Notes under the pieces: model-generated
Seen by the model: only the letters and a program-made list of their open reading frames with translations
Told to the model about the DNA's origin: nothing
Database searches by the model: none
Source of the DNA: an uncultured Bacteroidales bacterium
GTDB lineage: Bacteria > Bacteroidota > Bacteroidia > Bacteroidales > Paludibacteraceae
Length of the DNA stretch: 64,000 bases
NCBI GenBank assembly: GCA_900542355.1
Contig: UQNE01000013.1
Location: 22,517 to 86,516 of the forward strand
Reading direction: 5' to 3'
Program-made: the position numbers and the translations under genes
Shown here: positions 51,697-61,330 of the stretch, in pieces
How positions within the stretch are numbered: position 1 is the stretch's first letter
How the letters are laid out: each line of letters starts with the position of its first letter

Positions 51697-52950
51697 TCAG
51701 TCGTTTGCGAACTCGGCTTCGAGGACACGGATGACATCGTCGATGGTCTCCTCCTCGAGGTCGGTACGCTCCATAAGTTCTGCCTTAGGCGTATTGAGCA
51801 CCTGCTTGGCAGTATCCAAACCTATAGCCTTGAAGGCATCGATGACCCACTGATCAATCTCATCGTTGAACTCGTCGAGGTAGATATCGGAGTCGTCGTT
51901 GTCCATCTCACGATAGACATCTATCTGATAGCCGGTAAGCATAGAGGCCAACTTGATGTTGAAGCCGCCTTTACCGATAGCCAAACTTACCTCTTCCGGC
52001 AAGAGGTAAACCTCGGCTTTTTTCTCCTCCTCGTTGATGTTCATCGAGGTAATTTTAGCCGGAGCCAACGCACGCTGGATATAAAGGTTGATATTGGAGG
52101 TATAGTTGATGACATCGATGTTCTCGTTGCGCAACTCACGAACGATACCATGGATACGCGCACCCTTGATACCAACGCATGCGCCTACGGGGTCGATACG
52201 GTCGTCGAACGACTCTACTGCCACTTTGGCACGCTCACCCGGGATACGAGCGATATTCTTGATAGCAATCAAGCCATCGTGCACCTCGGGCACCTCTTGC
52301 TCGAAGAGGCGTTGCAAGAAGAGAGGCGAAGTACGGCTGAGGATAATCTTGGGGTTTTGGTTCTTGTTGTCCACCTGCACTACGACGGCACGCACCGTAT
52401 CGCCTTTGCGGAAGAAATCGCTCGGAATCTGGTTCTGCTTAGGCAGATAGAGTTCGTTCCCCTCTTCGTCGAGGAGCAACATCTCTTTTTTCCACACCTG
52501 ATAGAGTTCGCCGGAAACGATATGACCGAGCATCTCGGAGTATTTGATGTAGATATTCTCTTTCTGCAACTCGAGGATCTTGCTAGCCAAAGTCTGACGC
52601 AGATTGAGAATCATACGGCGTCCAAAGGACTGAAAATCAACCCTATCGGTAACCTCCTCGCCAATCTCTGCCTCTTCATCGATCTTGAGTGCGTCGCTCA
52701 GTGCAATCTGCGTATTGGGGTTAGCCACATCATCATCCTCCATCACGAGGCGGTTACGATAGACCTCCAAGTCGCCCTTATCGGGGTTGATAATCACATC
52801 GTAGTTAGCATCCGAGCCATACATTTTTGCAATCACATTGCGGAACGAATCCTCCAACACATTGATGAATGTTTGGCGGTCAATGTTTTTGAGTTCGTTG
52901 AACTCTGAGAAAATATCAATCAGATTGATTGAATTTTGTGCTTTTGCCAT
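51697..52950 (-). CDS. nusA: Transcription termination/antitermination factor NusA
   Basis: This encodes 417 residues. The N-terminal RNA-polymerase-binding domain is seen in INLIDIFSEFNELKNIDRQT. The S1 domain follows at about 130-200, then two KH domains with DPVGACVGIKGARIHGIVRE and VSLAIGKGGFNIKLASMLTG. The C-terminus is a short helical hairpin (TPKAELMERTDLEEETIDDV). It controls pausing and termination. It lies between rimP (97 bp) and infB, as in most bacteria. The CTAG-rich island sits just upstream. Confidence 0.96.
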   Translation of the reverse strand: MAKAQNSINLIDIFSEFNELKNIDRQTFINVLEDSFRNVIAKMYGSDANYDVIINPDKGDLEVYRNRLVMEDDDVANPNTQIALSDALKIDEEAEIGEEVTDRVDFQSFGRRMILNLRQTLASKILELQKENIYIKYSEMLGHIVSGELYQVWKKEMLLLDEEGNELYLPKQNQIPSDFFRKGDTVRAVVVQVDNKNQNPKIILSRTSPLFLQRLFEQEVPEVHDGLIAIKNIARIPGERAKVAVESFDDRIDPVGACVGIKGARIHGIVRELRNENIDVINYTSNINLYIQRALAPAKITSMNINEEEKKAEVYLLPEEVSLAIGKGGFNIKLASMLTGYQIDVYREMDNDDSDIYLDEFNDEIDQWVIDAFKAIGLDTAKQVLNTPKAELMERTDLEEETIDDVIRVLEAEFAND

Positions 52951-52990
52951 TGTTGTATATTTGTTCTTATTATTTTTTCTTTTGATTTTC

Positions 52991-53029
52991 CTAGGGGGCT
53001 AGGGAATATAGATGCTCTAGATATTCTAG
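52991..53029. repeat. CTAG-rich island between rimP and nusA
   Basis: Four CTAG tetramers occur in 39 bp (starting at 52991, 52999, 53017 and 53026), with the phrase AGATGCTCTAG or GATGCTCTAGATATTCTAGG in common with the island at 9974-10032. Confidence 0.65.
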
Positions 53030-53047
53030 GTTTCCAGATAGTTTTTT

Positions 53048-53512
53048 TTAGAATTTGAGGTCGTAGCGAGTGTATTTGACCTCGTCGTAGCCGAAAGTGT
53101 GGGTAATCATCTCGTGTTGCTTGCGCTTTTTGCCTTCTACCGAGACGAGCGTATCCACATCCACCGAGAAAGTGCTATCGTCCACGCTCACCAACTGCCC
53201 GCGCAGTTTCTTGCCTTCTTTGGTCAGCACCTCTACATCGTGTCCGAGGTTTTTCTCGTATTGCATCTTGGTTTTGAACGGGTCGGTAAGACTGACGCTG
53301 CCCACTTCGAGCGAGTAGTCCTCCACACCAGCGGCATCAAGTTTCTCGACCAGATACTGATTGAGCGCAGAGCAGAAGTCTACATCGACACCTTGCAGGC
53401 AATCCACCTCAACGAGAATCTCGTTTTGCGAGTTGATATCGAGCGTGATGAGCGCATAATCGGTATCCTTAAGATACTCTTGCACCAGATTTTCTACCAA
53501 AGATTTATCCAT
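53048..53512 (-). CDS. rimP: Ribosome maturation factor RimP
   Basis: This encodes 154 residues. Family features are a helical start (MDKSLVENLVQEYL), NEILVEVDCLQGVDVDFCSA, then YSLEVGSVSLTDPFK and the Sm-like C-terminal barrel (GKKLRGQLVSVDDSTFSVDV). The SPG turn of the family is replaced by GSVSLTDPF, close to what other Bacteroidetes have. It binds the free 30S subunit during maturation. It heads the operon with nusA and infB, with a good promoter and a 140-nt leader that can fold into a hairpin. Confidence 0.93.
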   Translation of the reverse strand: MDKSLVENLVQEYLKDTDYALITLDINSQNEILVEVDCLQGVDVDFCSALNQYLVEKLDAAGVEDYSLEVGSVSLTDPFKTKMQYEKNLGHDVEVLTKEGKKLRGQLVSVDDSTFSVDVDTLVSVEGKKRKQHEMITHTFGYDEVKYTRYDLKF

Positions 53513-53616
53513 AACTGCTTATCTATATTATATTGTGTTTCCTTATTTTGTGTATCCCTGAGGACTTTTTGAACGGTTGATTTGCCACCCAAAGCAAGCC
53601 CTCTATTCACAAAATT

Positions 53617-53638
53617 GAGGGAACCAATCGGTCCCCTC
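53617..53638 (-). other. Hairpin in the rimP leader
   Basis: On the minus strand GAGGGGACC and GGTTCCCTC pair around GATT. A competing pairing with CCCTC near 53599 is possible, as expected of an attenuator, but no reading frame or known RNA family was recognised. Confidence 0.4.
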
Positions 53639-53653
53639 AATCGAATCACGCTG

Positions 53654-53685
53654 CAAAGGTACAACAATTATTTGGATTACGCAAA
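53654..53685 (-). promoter_or_regulatory. Promoter of the rimP-nusA-infB operon
   Basis: The -7 box TACCTTTG is at 53654-53661 and TTTG at 53682-53685, 20 bp apart, on the minus strand. Confidence 0.75.
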
Positions 53686-53783
53686 TAATTGTGCCATTTT
53701 ATCGCAGATAATCGCAAATTAGGCGATAAAAACTATACATAGTATTTATGGACACTTCATCACGAGAGCGGAGGTAAGGAGGT

Positions 53784-54650
53784 TTAGACGAGGTGGGGGA
53801 TGAGGGACTCGAGGGTGCCGGGGAGGAGGGAGACGGGTGAGAGTTCGATCATGGTGTAGGCTCCGTATCGTTGCTCCTCGCGAAGGCGGAAGGCGGCACG
53901 AGCGCAAGAGGTCATCACCTGCCCTGTGAGAGCGGGGTTGTTGATAGACATATTGAACTCGAAACGCTGATTGTGAGTTGTACCCGATACGCCATTACGC
54001 ACCAAATTGACACCATGCGCCACATTGTTGAGGTCTGCAACAGAAGGTACTTGGATGACATGGGTCTCGTCGTGCGCAAAATAGTCGTCGCTCAGCAAGT
54101 TGCGCTCCACTTCTGCGAAATCAGCCCCTTGCTCCAACTCGACATAGACCATACGGCGATGAATACCCGTGCCGAGCGGGATAGTCATCGATAGAGCATC
54201 TTTGACCCCTGCAATCGCCTTTGCTGCGACGGTATGCCCCATAGAGCGACCGGGACCAAAATTGGTATAGGTGAGTCCGCCGGGTGCTAACGCCTGCAGG
54301 ATGGCACGCACCATAGAGTCTGACCCCGGGTCCCAACCTGCGGAGATGATACTCACCGACTTATTGGCTTGATTGACAGGCATTAAGCGTTGTCGCAAGT
54401 GGAGTATTTGGGTGTGTATATCAAACGAATCGACGGTGCAGATGCCACGCGCTGCCAGTTGCTCAGCGAAATGAGGGACTTCGCGCGTCGGGGTGCAGAG
54501 CAGTACGACATCAGCGTTGATAGAATCGAGGTTGTCGTTGTGGTGAAAGATACCCGCCAACTCCATATCGGGTGCAGACAAGACCGCTTGCTCGGCAGCA
54601 TGTCCGATGTTACCATATCCTAAGACGGCAACACGAATGTTTTTATCCAT
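53784..54650 (-). CDS. ddh: meso-Diaminopimelate dehydrogenase
   Basis: This encodes 288 residues. The N-terminal Rossmann motif is VLGYGNIGHAAEQAV. Family segments are VLLCTPTREVPHFAEQL, TVDSFDIHTQI, SAGWDPGSDSMVRAILQAL and NFGPGRSMGHTVAAKAIAGV. It makes meso-diaminopimelate from tetrahydrodipicolinate in one NADPH-dependent step. A second, two-step route (dapL and dapF) is encoded 2-4 kb upstream on the same strand, so the cell has both. The gap to glmS is 183 bp and holds a dispersed repeat. Confidence 0.94.
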   Translation of the reverse strand: MDKNIRVAVLGYGNIGHAAEQAVLSAPDMELAGIFHHNDNLDSINADVVLLCTPTREVPHFAEQLAARGICTVDSFDIHTQILHLRQRLMPVNQANKSVSIISAGWDPGSDSMVRAILQALAPGGLTYTNFGPGRSMGHTVAAKAIAGVKDALSMTIPLGTGIHRRMVYVELEQGADFAEVERNLLSDDYFAHDETHVIQVPSVADLNNVAHGVNLVRNGVSGTTHNQRFEFNMSINNPALTGQVMTSCARAAFRLREEQRYGAYTMIELSPVSLLPGTLESLIPHLV

Positions 54651-54682
54651 AATGTTGTATATTTCGGTATATTAATAACACG

Positions 54683-54724
54683 CTTAGGTCTCGACAAGGT
54701 CTCGACAAGCGTTCGACTCACTCC
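54683..54724. repeat. 42-bp dispersed repeat, copy 2
   Basis: CTTAGGTCTCGACAAGGTCT and then CGACAAGCGTTCGACTCACT match the copy at 29913-29954. It lies between ddh and glmS. The phrase GGTCTCGACAAG occurs twice in direct repeat within this copy. Confidence 0.75.
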
Positions 54725-54833
54725 CTACTCTACAAAAGCGGGAAATGTTTGATTTTTCCTGTGCGCGAGATTACATCCTTATCGATTGTTTGCACGACTG
54801 CAAACACCCATTTTCGCTACTGCAAGCGGCTGT

Positions 54834-56678
54834 TTACTCAACGGTAACCGACTTTGCGAGGTTGCGCGGCTGATCGACATCACACCCCTTGACGACGGCG
54901 ATGTGGTAGGCGAGCAGTTGGAGCGGGATGACGGTGAGCAGAGGGGTAAGACACTCCTCGGTGGCAGGGACGGTAATCGTAAAATCGGACATATTACTAA
55001 CGAGGATGTCGCCTTCAGTAACTACGCTGATGACGCGACCTTTGCGGGCTTTGATCTCTTGGATATTGGAGACCACTTTCTCATAAGTGCCGCAGTGTGG
55101 CGCGATGACTACAACCGGCATCTCTTGGGAGATGAGGGCGATGGGACCATGCTTCATCTCGGCAGCGGGGTACCCCTCGGCGTGTATGTAACTGATTTCC
55201 TTGAGTTTGAGTGCGCCCTCCATAGCCACGGGATAGTTGTAGCCGCGCCCGAGGTAGATAAAATTCTGCGCATAGGTAAAAGTCTTGGCGAACTCGGCAA
55301 TGGCTTTGTCTTGTGCAAGGATGGTCTTTATCTTGTCGGGTATAAGCGATAACTCACGCACGATAGAGAGGTATTTCTCCTCGGAGAGCGTACCTTTCTC
55401 TCTGCCGATACAAAGGGCAAGCATTGTGAGGGCGGTAACCTGTGCAGTAAACGCTTTGGTAGAGGCGACGCCTATCTCGGGGCCTACATGCGTGTAGCAG
55501 CCACTATCGGAGACACGGGGAATCGATGCACCGACGACATTGCAGATTGAGAAGATAAATGCGCCTTGCTCTTTTGCCAACTGTATAGCCGCCAAGGTAT
55601 CTGCCGTTTCGCCGGATTGCGAGATTGCGATGACGACATCGCCCGGGTTGATGACCGGTTTGCGATAGCGGAACTCGCTGGAGTACTCCACCTCGACGGG
55701 AACACGAGCAAACTCCTCCATTGCGTACATAGCAATCAGTCCGGCGTGCCACGATGTGCCGCAGGCGGTGATGATGATGCGTTTGGCATTGAGAAAACGC
55801 TCTTTGTTGTCGATGAAACCTGAGAGTGCGATGTTGTTGTGCTCCACATTGACACGGCCGCGCATAGAATCTGCCAAAGTACGCGGTTGCTCAAAAATCT
55901 CTTTGAGCATAAAATGAGGATAGCCGCCTTTTTCCAACTGGGAGAGAGTGAACTCGAGGCGTTTGATCTCGGGGGTCTTACGGACATTGCCTATAGTGGT
56001 GATATCCAACGGTTTACCCCGCTCTATGGTTACGACCTCTTCATCGTCGATATAGACGACTTTGTCGGTATATTCGACGATAGGCGTAGCATCTGACGCC
56101 AAGAAATACTCGTCCTCTCCGATACCGACAACCAACGGGCTACCCTTGCGGGCGGCTACGATGACATTGGGATTATCACGGTCGAGGACAGCGATGGCGT
56201 AGGCACCAACGACCTGATTGAGAGCGAGTTGCACCGCCGTTTTGAGGTCCACATTATCGGTACGCTTGGTATATTCGATGAGTTGCACAAGCACCTCGGT
56301 GTCGGTTTCGGACTTGAAGGTGTAGCCGTGCTGCTGCAGCCCCTGTTTGAGGACGGCATAGTTCTCGATGATACCATTGTGGATGATAGCCAGTTCCTCC
56401 GATTCTGAGTAGTGGGGGTGTGCATTGACGGTGTTGGGTTCGCCGTGGGTAGCCCAACGCGTGTGAGCAATACCGATGGTACCACTGACATCTTTGTCGC
56501 TTGCAAAAGATTCCAAATCAGCGACTTTGCCTTTGGTCTTATAGACATTCAGTTTACCCTGCGGACTGATGAGCGCCACACCGGCACTATCATAACCGCG
56601 GTATTCGAGGCGATGCAGCCCCTTGATAAGAATGGGATACGCATGGCGTTTTCCTATATAGCCTACTATTCCGCACAT
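54834..56678 (-). CDS. glmS: Glutamine-fructose-6-phosphate aminotransferase
   Basis: This encodes 614 residues. The N-terminal amidotransferase has the nucleophile Cys2 in MCGIVGYIGKRHAYPILIKG. HTRWATHGEPNTVNAHPH, HNGIIENYAVLK and RKGSPLVVGIGEDEYFLASD follow. The C-terminal isomerase has two SIS domains: TACGTSWHAGLIAMYAMEEF and SQSGETADTLAAI. It ends DQPRNLAKSVTVE as in the family. It makes glucosamine-6-phosphate for peptidoglycan and lipid A. A promoter lies at the 3' edge of dapL. Confidence 0.97.
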   Translation of the reverse strand: MCGIVGYIGKRHAYPILIKGLHRLEYRGYDSAGVALISPQGKLNVYKTKGKVADLESFASDKDVSGTIGIAHTRWATHGEPNTVNAHPHYSESEELAIIHNGIIENYAVLKQGLQQHGYTFKSETDTEVLVQLIEYTKRTDNVDLKTAVQLALNQVVGAYAIAVLDRDNPNVIVAARKGSPLVVGIGEDEYFLASDATPIVEYTDKVVYIDDEEVVTIERGKPLDITTIGNVRKTPEIKRLEFTLSQLEKGGYPHFMLKEIFEQPRTLADSMRGRVNVEHNNIALSGFIDNKERFLNAKRIIITACGTSWHAGLIAMYAMEEFARVPVEVEYSSEFRYRKPVINPGDVVIAISQSGETADTLAAIQLAKEQGAFIFSICNVVGASIPRVSDSGCYTHVGPEIGVASTKAFTAQVTALTMLALCIGREKGTLSEEKYLSIVRELSLIPDKIKTILAQDKAIAEFAKTFTYAQNFIYLGRGYNYPVAMEGALKLKEISYIHAEGYPAAEMKHGPIALISQEMPVVVIAPHCGTYEKVVSNIQEIKARKGRVISVVTEGDILVSNMSDFTITVPATEECLTPLLTVIPLQLLAYHIAVVKGCDVDQPRNLAKSVTVE

Positions 56679-56762
56679 AAATAAAATTGGTTGTGTTGTT
56701 TCTGCCGTTCACACAGCGAGTGCAATTGGCGGTTGGTGGTAATCGGTTTGTAAAACCGAGTG

Positions 56763-56793
56763 CAAAGATACACTAATTTTTGTAGAACTCAAA
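56763..56793 (-). promoter_or_regulatory. Promoter of glmS
   Basis: The -7 box TATCTTTG is at 56763-56770 and TTTG at 56790-56793, 19 bp apart, on the minus strand. The -33 box lies within the stop region of dapL. Confidence 0.65.
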
Positions 56794-58021
56794 ATATCTT
56801 TGCATTTTTTATGCGGGACATGGCTTCTTGCGCCTGTTCAGCGGAGCCGAAAGCAGAAAAACGCACGAAGCCTGCGCCGTGGGGACCGAATCCGACACCC
56901 GGGGTGCAGACTATTTGGCAAGAAGCGAGCAACTTATCGAAGAACTGCCACGAATCCATGTCGTGGGGTGCACGCACCCACACATAAGGTCCGTCCTGTC
57001 CGCCGTACACCTCTAATCCGCAATCAGTGAGGCTATTGCGGATAAGGTCTGCATTGCGCATATATCCGCTAATCTGCTCCATCACCTGCCGATGCCCCTC
57101 GGTACAGAGAACTGCCTGCGCTCCCCGCATGGAGATATAACTTGTGCCGTTGTACTTGGTGCACTGTCGGCGATACCAGAGCGCGTTGAGCGAGACCTGT
57201 TCACCACTGTCGCTGCGCCCGAGAAGCGTTTTTGGTACGACGGTGTAACCGCACCTGACACCCGTGAAACCCGCTGTCTTGCTGAAACTGCGCACCTCGA
57301 TAGCCACCTCTTTGGCACCGGGGATCTCGTAGATACTATGCGGTACATCGGCATTGCGAATGAATGCCTCGTAAGCCGAATCGAAGATAATCAGACTATG
57401 GTGCTCACGCGCATAGTTGACCCATGCGGCTAATTGGCTGAATGTAAGCGCCGTACCCGTAGGGTTGTTGGGCGAACAGAGGTAAATCAAATCGGGAACT
57501 TCGTCCGGGAAAGCGGGGCAGAAATTGTTTTGCGGTGTACAAGGGAGCATGATGAGATCGCTCCAATGGTCGCCTGCCCACTCGCCGGCACGGCCAGCCA
57601 TCACATTAACATCAACATAGGCAGGATAGACGGGGTCGGCTATTGCGACACGGTTGCGGACATCGAGTATATCACTCAGGTTGCCAAGATCGCTGCCTGC
57701 GCCATCCGAGACGAAGACCTCATCGATGCCGATGTCTATTCCTCGACGATGGTAATCGAAATCGACTATCGACTGTCGCATCCATTCGGCTCCCTGCTCG
57801 AGTCCATACCCGTGAAAAGTACGGGTATCCGCTTGCTCGGCTACGGCTTTTTGTAGGGCTTCGATGACAGCAGGCACCAAGGGACCGCGAACATCGCCTA
57901 TACCTAAGCGAATAACCCGACTATCAGGATGTTGCGCAACGAAAGCATCGGTGCGTTGCTGTATCTCGGTAAAGAGATAGGCCGCCCGAAGGCGGCAGAA
58001 ATTACTATTGATACGAAACAT
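56789..58021 (-). CDS. dapL: LL-Diaminopimelate aminotransferase
   Basis: This encodes 410 residues. It is a fold-type I PLP enzyme of the DapL group: VIRLGIGDVRGPLVPAVIEA at the start, FHGYGLEQGAEWMRQSI, VFVSDGAGSDLGNLSDI, PNNPTGTALTFSQL and the PLP lysine in RSFSKTAGFTGVRCGYTVVP. RKLINE of plant DapL corresponds to LYLNRQCTK-like YRRQCTKYNGTSYISMRGAQ. It converts tetrahydrodipicolinate and glutamate into LL-diaminopimelate directly. It follows dapF by 81 bp, the next enzyme of the route. Confidence 0.93.
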   Translation of the reverse strand: MFRINSNFCRLRAAYLFTEIQQRTDAFVAQHPDSRVIRLGIGDVRGPLVPAVIEALQKAVAEQADTRTFHGYGLEQGAEWMRQSIVDFDYHRRGIDIGIDEVFVSDGAGSDLGNLSDILDVRNRVAIADPVYPAYVDVNVMAGRAGEWAGDHWSDLIMLPCTPQNNFCPAFPDEVPDLIYLCSPNNPTGTALTFSQLAAWVNYAREHHSLIIFDSAYEAFIRNADVPHSIYEIPGAKEVAIEVRSFSKTAGFTGVRCGYTVVPKTLLGRSDSGEQVSLNALWYRRQCTKYNGTSYISMRGAQAVLCTEGHRQVMEQISGYMRNADLIRNSLTDCGLEVYGGQDGPYVWVRAPHDMDSWQFFDKLLASCQIVCTPGVGFGPHGAGFVRFSAFGSAEQAQEAMSRIKNAKIF

Positions 58022-58102
58022 GATGTATGTTATTTATCGTATTTCTTTCCTTCTTTTTTCGATTGTGGGGAGACTGTTTGTCGTTTGATTGGCGGTAGTT
58101 GC

Positions 58103-58906
58103 TCAGATGTCGATGACACCATCGAAGACAAACTCTGCTCCGCCAGTCATACGGATGTGTCCATCGGGCTGCAAGGCGATATGGAGGTCGCCGCCAAGGA
58201 GGTGTACGACGGCATGATCGACGATGCGCTGAGTATGGATAGCCGCTACCACGGCAGCGCATGCGCCCGTACCGCAAGCCAGTGTTTCGCCACTACCCCG
58301 CTCCCACACACGCATATCTAACTCGCACCTATCGTGAACATACACAAACTCGACATTGGTGCGCTCGGGCGCAAAAGCAGGGTGATTCTCGATCTGCGCA
58401 CCGTAGGTAGCAGCCAAAGAGAGTTCTTGCGGGTCGCTAACGAACCCCACGGCGTGGGGATTGCCCATATCTATCTTCCCCAGATTGAACCGATATTTGT
58501 CGATTTTGACAGTTGTGATACCGATAAATTTAGGTATGCCCATATCGACGGAGACCTGCTCTACCCGACCCTCTGCCACTTGGAGCGAGAGTGTCTTGAC
58601 GCCTGCGAGAGTCTGCAAGGTGAGAGTGGTTTTGGTAGTGAGTCCCCGCTCGAAGACATACTTAGCGATGCAACGCGATGCATTGCCGCACATCTGCGCC
58701 TCTGAGCCATCGGCATTGAAGATACGCATGCCGAAGTCGCATGTAGGGCTATTGGTAATCAGCACGATACCGTCTGCTCCGATACCGAAGTGTCGGTCGC
58801 TAAGGCGTTGTGCAAGGTTGGGCAAGTCGGCGGGTATATGCTCCCGTGCATCGATATAGATGTAGTCGTTGCCAAGGCCTTGCATCTTAGTGAAAGAGAG
58901 TTGCAT
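58103..58906 (-). CDS. dapF: Diaminopimelate epimerase
   Basis: This encodes 267 residues. Both active-site cysteines are present: SEAQMCGNASRCIAKYVFE in the first half and GETLACGTGACAAVVAAI in the second. The start is MQLSFTKMQGLGNDYIYID, typical of DapF. It converts LL- to meso-diaminopimelate for lysine and peptidoglycan. It is upstream of dapL in the same direction. No promoter of the local type was found in the 124 bp before it. Confidence 0.96.
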   Translation of the reverse strand: MQLSFTKMQGLGNDYIYIDAREHIPADLPNLAQRLSDRHFGIGADGIVLITNSPTCDFGMRIFNADGSEAQMCGNASRCIAKYVFERGLTTKTTLTLQTLAGVKTLSLQVAEGRVEQVSVDMGIPKFIGITTVKIDKYRFNLGKIDMGNPHAVGFVSDPQELSLAATYGAQIENHPAFAPERTNVEFVYVHDRCELDMRVWERGSGETLACGTGACAAVVAAIHTQRIVDHAVVHLLGGDLHIALQPDGHIRMTGGAEFVFDGVIDI

Positions 58907-59030
58907 ACGATAGCAAGTATTTTGGGTAAGTGATTAGGGCGATATGAAAGACCAAATCCTATGGGGTATTTGCCCATAGGATTCAGCCTACACATTCTTA
59001 TTGTGCACACAGACTATAGTACACTGATTA

Positions 59031-61220
59031 TCAGTGGATAAAGAGCATTTCGCGGTACTTAGGCAGCGTCCATAGTTCGTCATCGACTACCATCTCGATG
59101 TCGTCCACATGCTTGCGGATTTCCTCCATGAGCGGCACGATGTTGTCGTGGAAGGCGATGGCTCTTTCGCGCTGATTCTCGATGTGGTTGGCATGTTTGC
59201 GCTCGCCATTCATCTTCTCTACCCCCTCGATGATAGCAGCAGCGTGCTCCTCTATCTGACGAATGATGACATAGTCTTGCTGGTTTAGTTTGCCGACCTC
59301 GCTCTCGGGGAAGACCTGTTTCACACTGAGGACATTCTGCAGGAGCATAGTCTGATAGCGTTTGGCGGCGGGCAAGACATGATTGATAACCAAATCGCCC
59401 AAGACACGGGACTCTATCTGGAGTTTCATCGAGTAGTTTTCCCATTTGACTTCGCAGCGGGATAGAAGTTCCGCCTTGGTAAGTACATTGGTCTTTGCAA
59501 ACATATCTACCGAACTCTTGCTGAGATAGTTATCAATGATAAGGGGTGCGCTTGTTTCGCAATCGAGTCCGCGTTTCTTGGCTTCCTCTTTCCACTCATC
59601 GCTATAGCCGTTTCCGTCGAAACGGATAGCATGACACTCGTGGAGGAGGCGTTTAATGACGATAAACAATGCACGCTCTTTGGCTTCGCCTTTCTCGATA
59701 AGTGCGTCCACCTCTTCACGGAAGAGGGTCAGTTGCTCAGCGACGGCAGCGTTGAGCGCTAGCATTGCTGCGCCACAGTTGGCGGAGGAGCCTACGGCAC
59801 GGAACTCGAATCGGTTGCCTGTGAAAGCGAAAGGCGATGTTCGATTGCGGTCGGTATTGTCGAGGAGAATCTCGGGTATGTTGCCGACACCGAGTTTCAT
59901 CTCTTTTTTCGCATTGATGATGATACCTTTGTCGAGGTCGGCATGCTCAATTTGGTTGAGTGCGTCGGTGATCTGCGTACCGAGGAAGACAGAGATGATA
60001 GCAGGTGGTGCTTCGTTGGCCCCAAGACGGTGGGCATTGGTAGCCGAGACGATAGATGCTTTGAGCAAGCCGTTATGCCGCTGCACCGCCATGAGGACAT
60101 TGACCAAGAATGTAACGAACTGCAGGTTCTGATATGGGTTTTTACCCGGGCTGAGAAGGTTGGTGCCCGTGTTGGTACCAAGCGACCAGTTGCAGTGCTT
60201 ACCCGAACCATTGACACCACCAAAGGGCTTCTCGTGGAGCAGAATGCGGAAATGGTGTCGGCGTGCTACCTGCTCCATAAGGGACATAACGAGTTGGTTG
60301 TGATCGGAAGCGAGGTTGGCCTCTTCGTAGATAGGCGCCAACTCGAACTGGTTGGGTGCGACCTCGTTGTGTCGTGTCTTGACGGGAATGCCGAGTTTGA
60401 TAGATTCAATCTCCAACTCAGTCATGAAATTGAGTACACGCTCGGGGATGATACCGAAATAGTGGTCGTCGAGTTGCTGACTCTTGCTGGCATAGTGTCC
60501 CATGAGGGTGCGGCCTGTCATAACGAGGTCAGGACGGGCAGCAAAGAGTGCTTCATCGACGAGAAAATACTCCTGCTCCCATCCGAGATAACTATATACT
60601 CGCTTGACATTACGATCGAAATAGTTGGCTACGGCAACGGCTGCTTTATTGACGGCAGAGATAGAGCGGAGGAGCGGCGTTTTGTAGTCGAGCGCTTCGC
60701 CTGTATATGCAACAAAGATAGTGGGGATACAGAGGCGGTCGCCAATTACGAATGCAGGTGATGAAGGGTCCCATGCGGAGTAGCCTCTAGCCTCGAAGGT
60801 ATTGCGAATACCACCGCTTGGGAAACTGCTGGCATCGGGTTCTTGCTGATAGAGGACACTACCGGAGAACTCTTCCATTGGTGCGCCATCATTGCTGAAA
60901 CTGAAGAACGCATCGTGTTTCTCTGCCGTACCGCCGGTAAGGGGTTGGAACCAGTGGGTGTAGTGGGTTGCTCCCAACTCCATCGCCCATTTTTTCATAC
61001 CGATAGCGACGCTGTTTGCAATGTCTCGGCTGAGGGTTTTCTCGTTGTCCATCAGATCGAAGAGTTGCTCAAGGACATTGCTTGCGATGTACTCTTTCAT
61101 CTTCTCACGAGTGAATACATTCTGTGCGAAGATGACACTTGCGCGAGCCTCAGGGCTTTTGACTTCCACCGGTTGGTGGTTCCAAGCATTTTTCAATGCT
61201 TCAAATCGGATATTGCTCAT
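59031..61220 (-). CDS. glnN: Glutamine synthetase type III
   Basis: This encodes 729 residues, the size of GSIII, far longer than GSI. Family segments are HYTHWFQPLTGGTAEKHDAF, GSSFPSGGIRNTFEARGYSA-like SSFPSGGIRNTFEARGYSAW, LGWEQEYFLVDEALF, KTRHNEVAPNQFELAPIYEE and HEKPFGGVNGSGKHCNWSLG. It assimilates ammonia into glutamine and is the main enzyme in many Bacteroidales. It is transcribed alone from a clear promoter with a 75-nt leader. No nitrogen regulatory gene is next to it. Confidence 0.96.
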   Translation of the reverse strand: MSNIRFEALKNAWNHQPVEVKSPEARASVIFAQNVFTREKMKEYIASNVLEQLFDLMDNEKTLSRDIANSVAIGMKKWAMELGATHYTHWFQPLTGGTAEKHDAFFSFSNDGAPMEEFSGSVLYQQEPDASSFPSGGIRNTFEARGYSAWDPSSPAFVIGDRLCIPTIFVAYTGEALDYKTPLLRSISAVNKAAVAVANYFDRNVKRVYSYLGWEQEYFLVDEALFAARPDLVMTGRTLMGHYASKSQQLDDHYFGIIPERVLNFMTELEIESIKLGIPVKTRHNEVAPNQFELAPIYEEANLASDHNQLVMSLMEQVARRHHFRILLHEKPFGGVNGSGKHCNWSLGTNTGTNLLSPGKNPYQNLQFVTFLVNVLMAVQRHNGLLKASIVSATNAHRLGANEAPPAIISVFLGTQITDALNQIEHADLDKGIIINAKKEMKLGVGNIPEILLDNTDRNRTSPFAFTGNRFEFRAVGSSANCGAAMLALNAAVAEQLTLFREEVDALIEKGEAKERALFIVIKRLLHECHAIRFDGNGYSDEWKEEAKKRGLDCETSAPLIIDNYLSKSSVDMFAKTNVLTKAELLSRCEVKWENYSMKLQIESRVLGDLVINHVLPAAKRYQTMLLQNVLSVKQVFPESEVGKLNQQDYVIIRQIEEHAAAIIEGVEKMNGERKHANHIENQRERAIAFHDNIVPLMEEIRKHVDDIEMVVDDELWTLPKYREMLFIH

Positions 61221-61298
61221 ACCTTATATAATATAATTAGCGTTGCGAGTTGATTGGTTGTTGGAGCAAAGAAATCGAGTCCTTTTGCTTTCACGGTG

Positions 61299-61330
61299 CA
61301 AAAGTACACTATTTCTATGAAATTCGCAAA
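61299..61330 (-). promoter_or_regulatory. Promoter of glnN
   Basis: The -7 box TACTTTTG is at 61299-61306 and TTTG at 61327-61330, 20 bp apart, on the minus strand. Confidence 0.75.
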
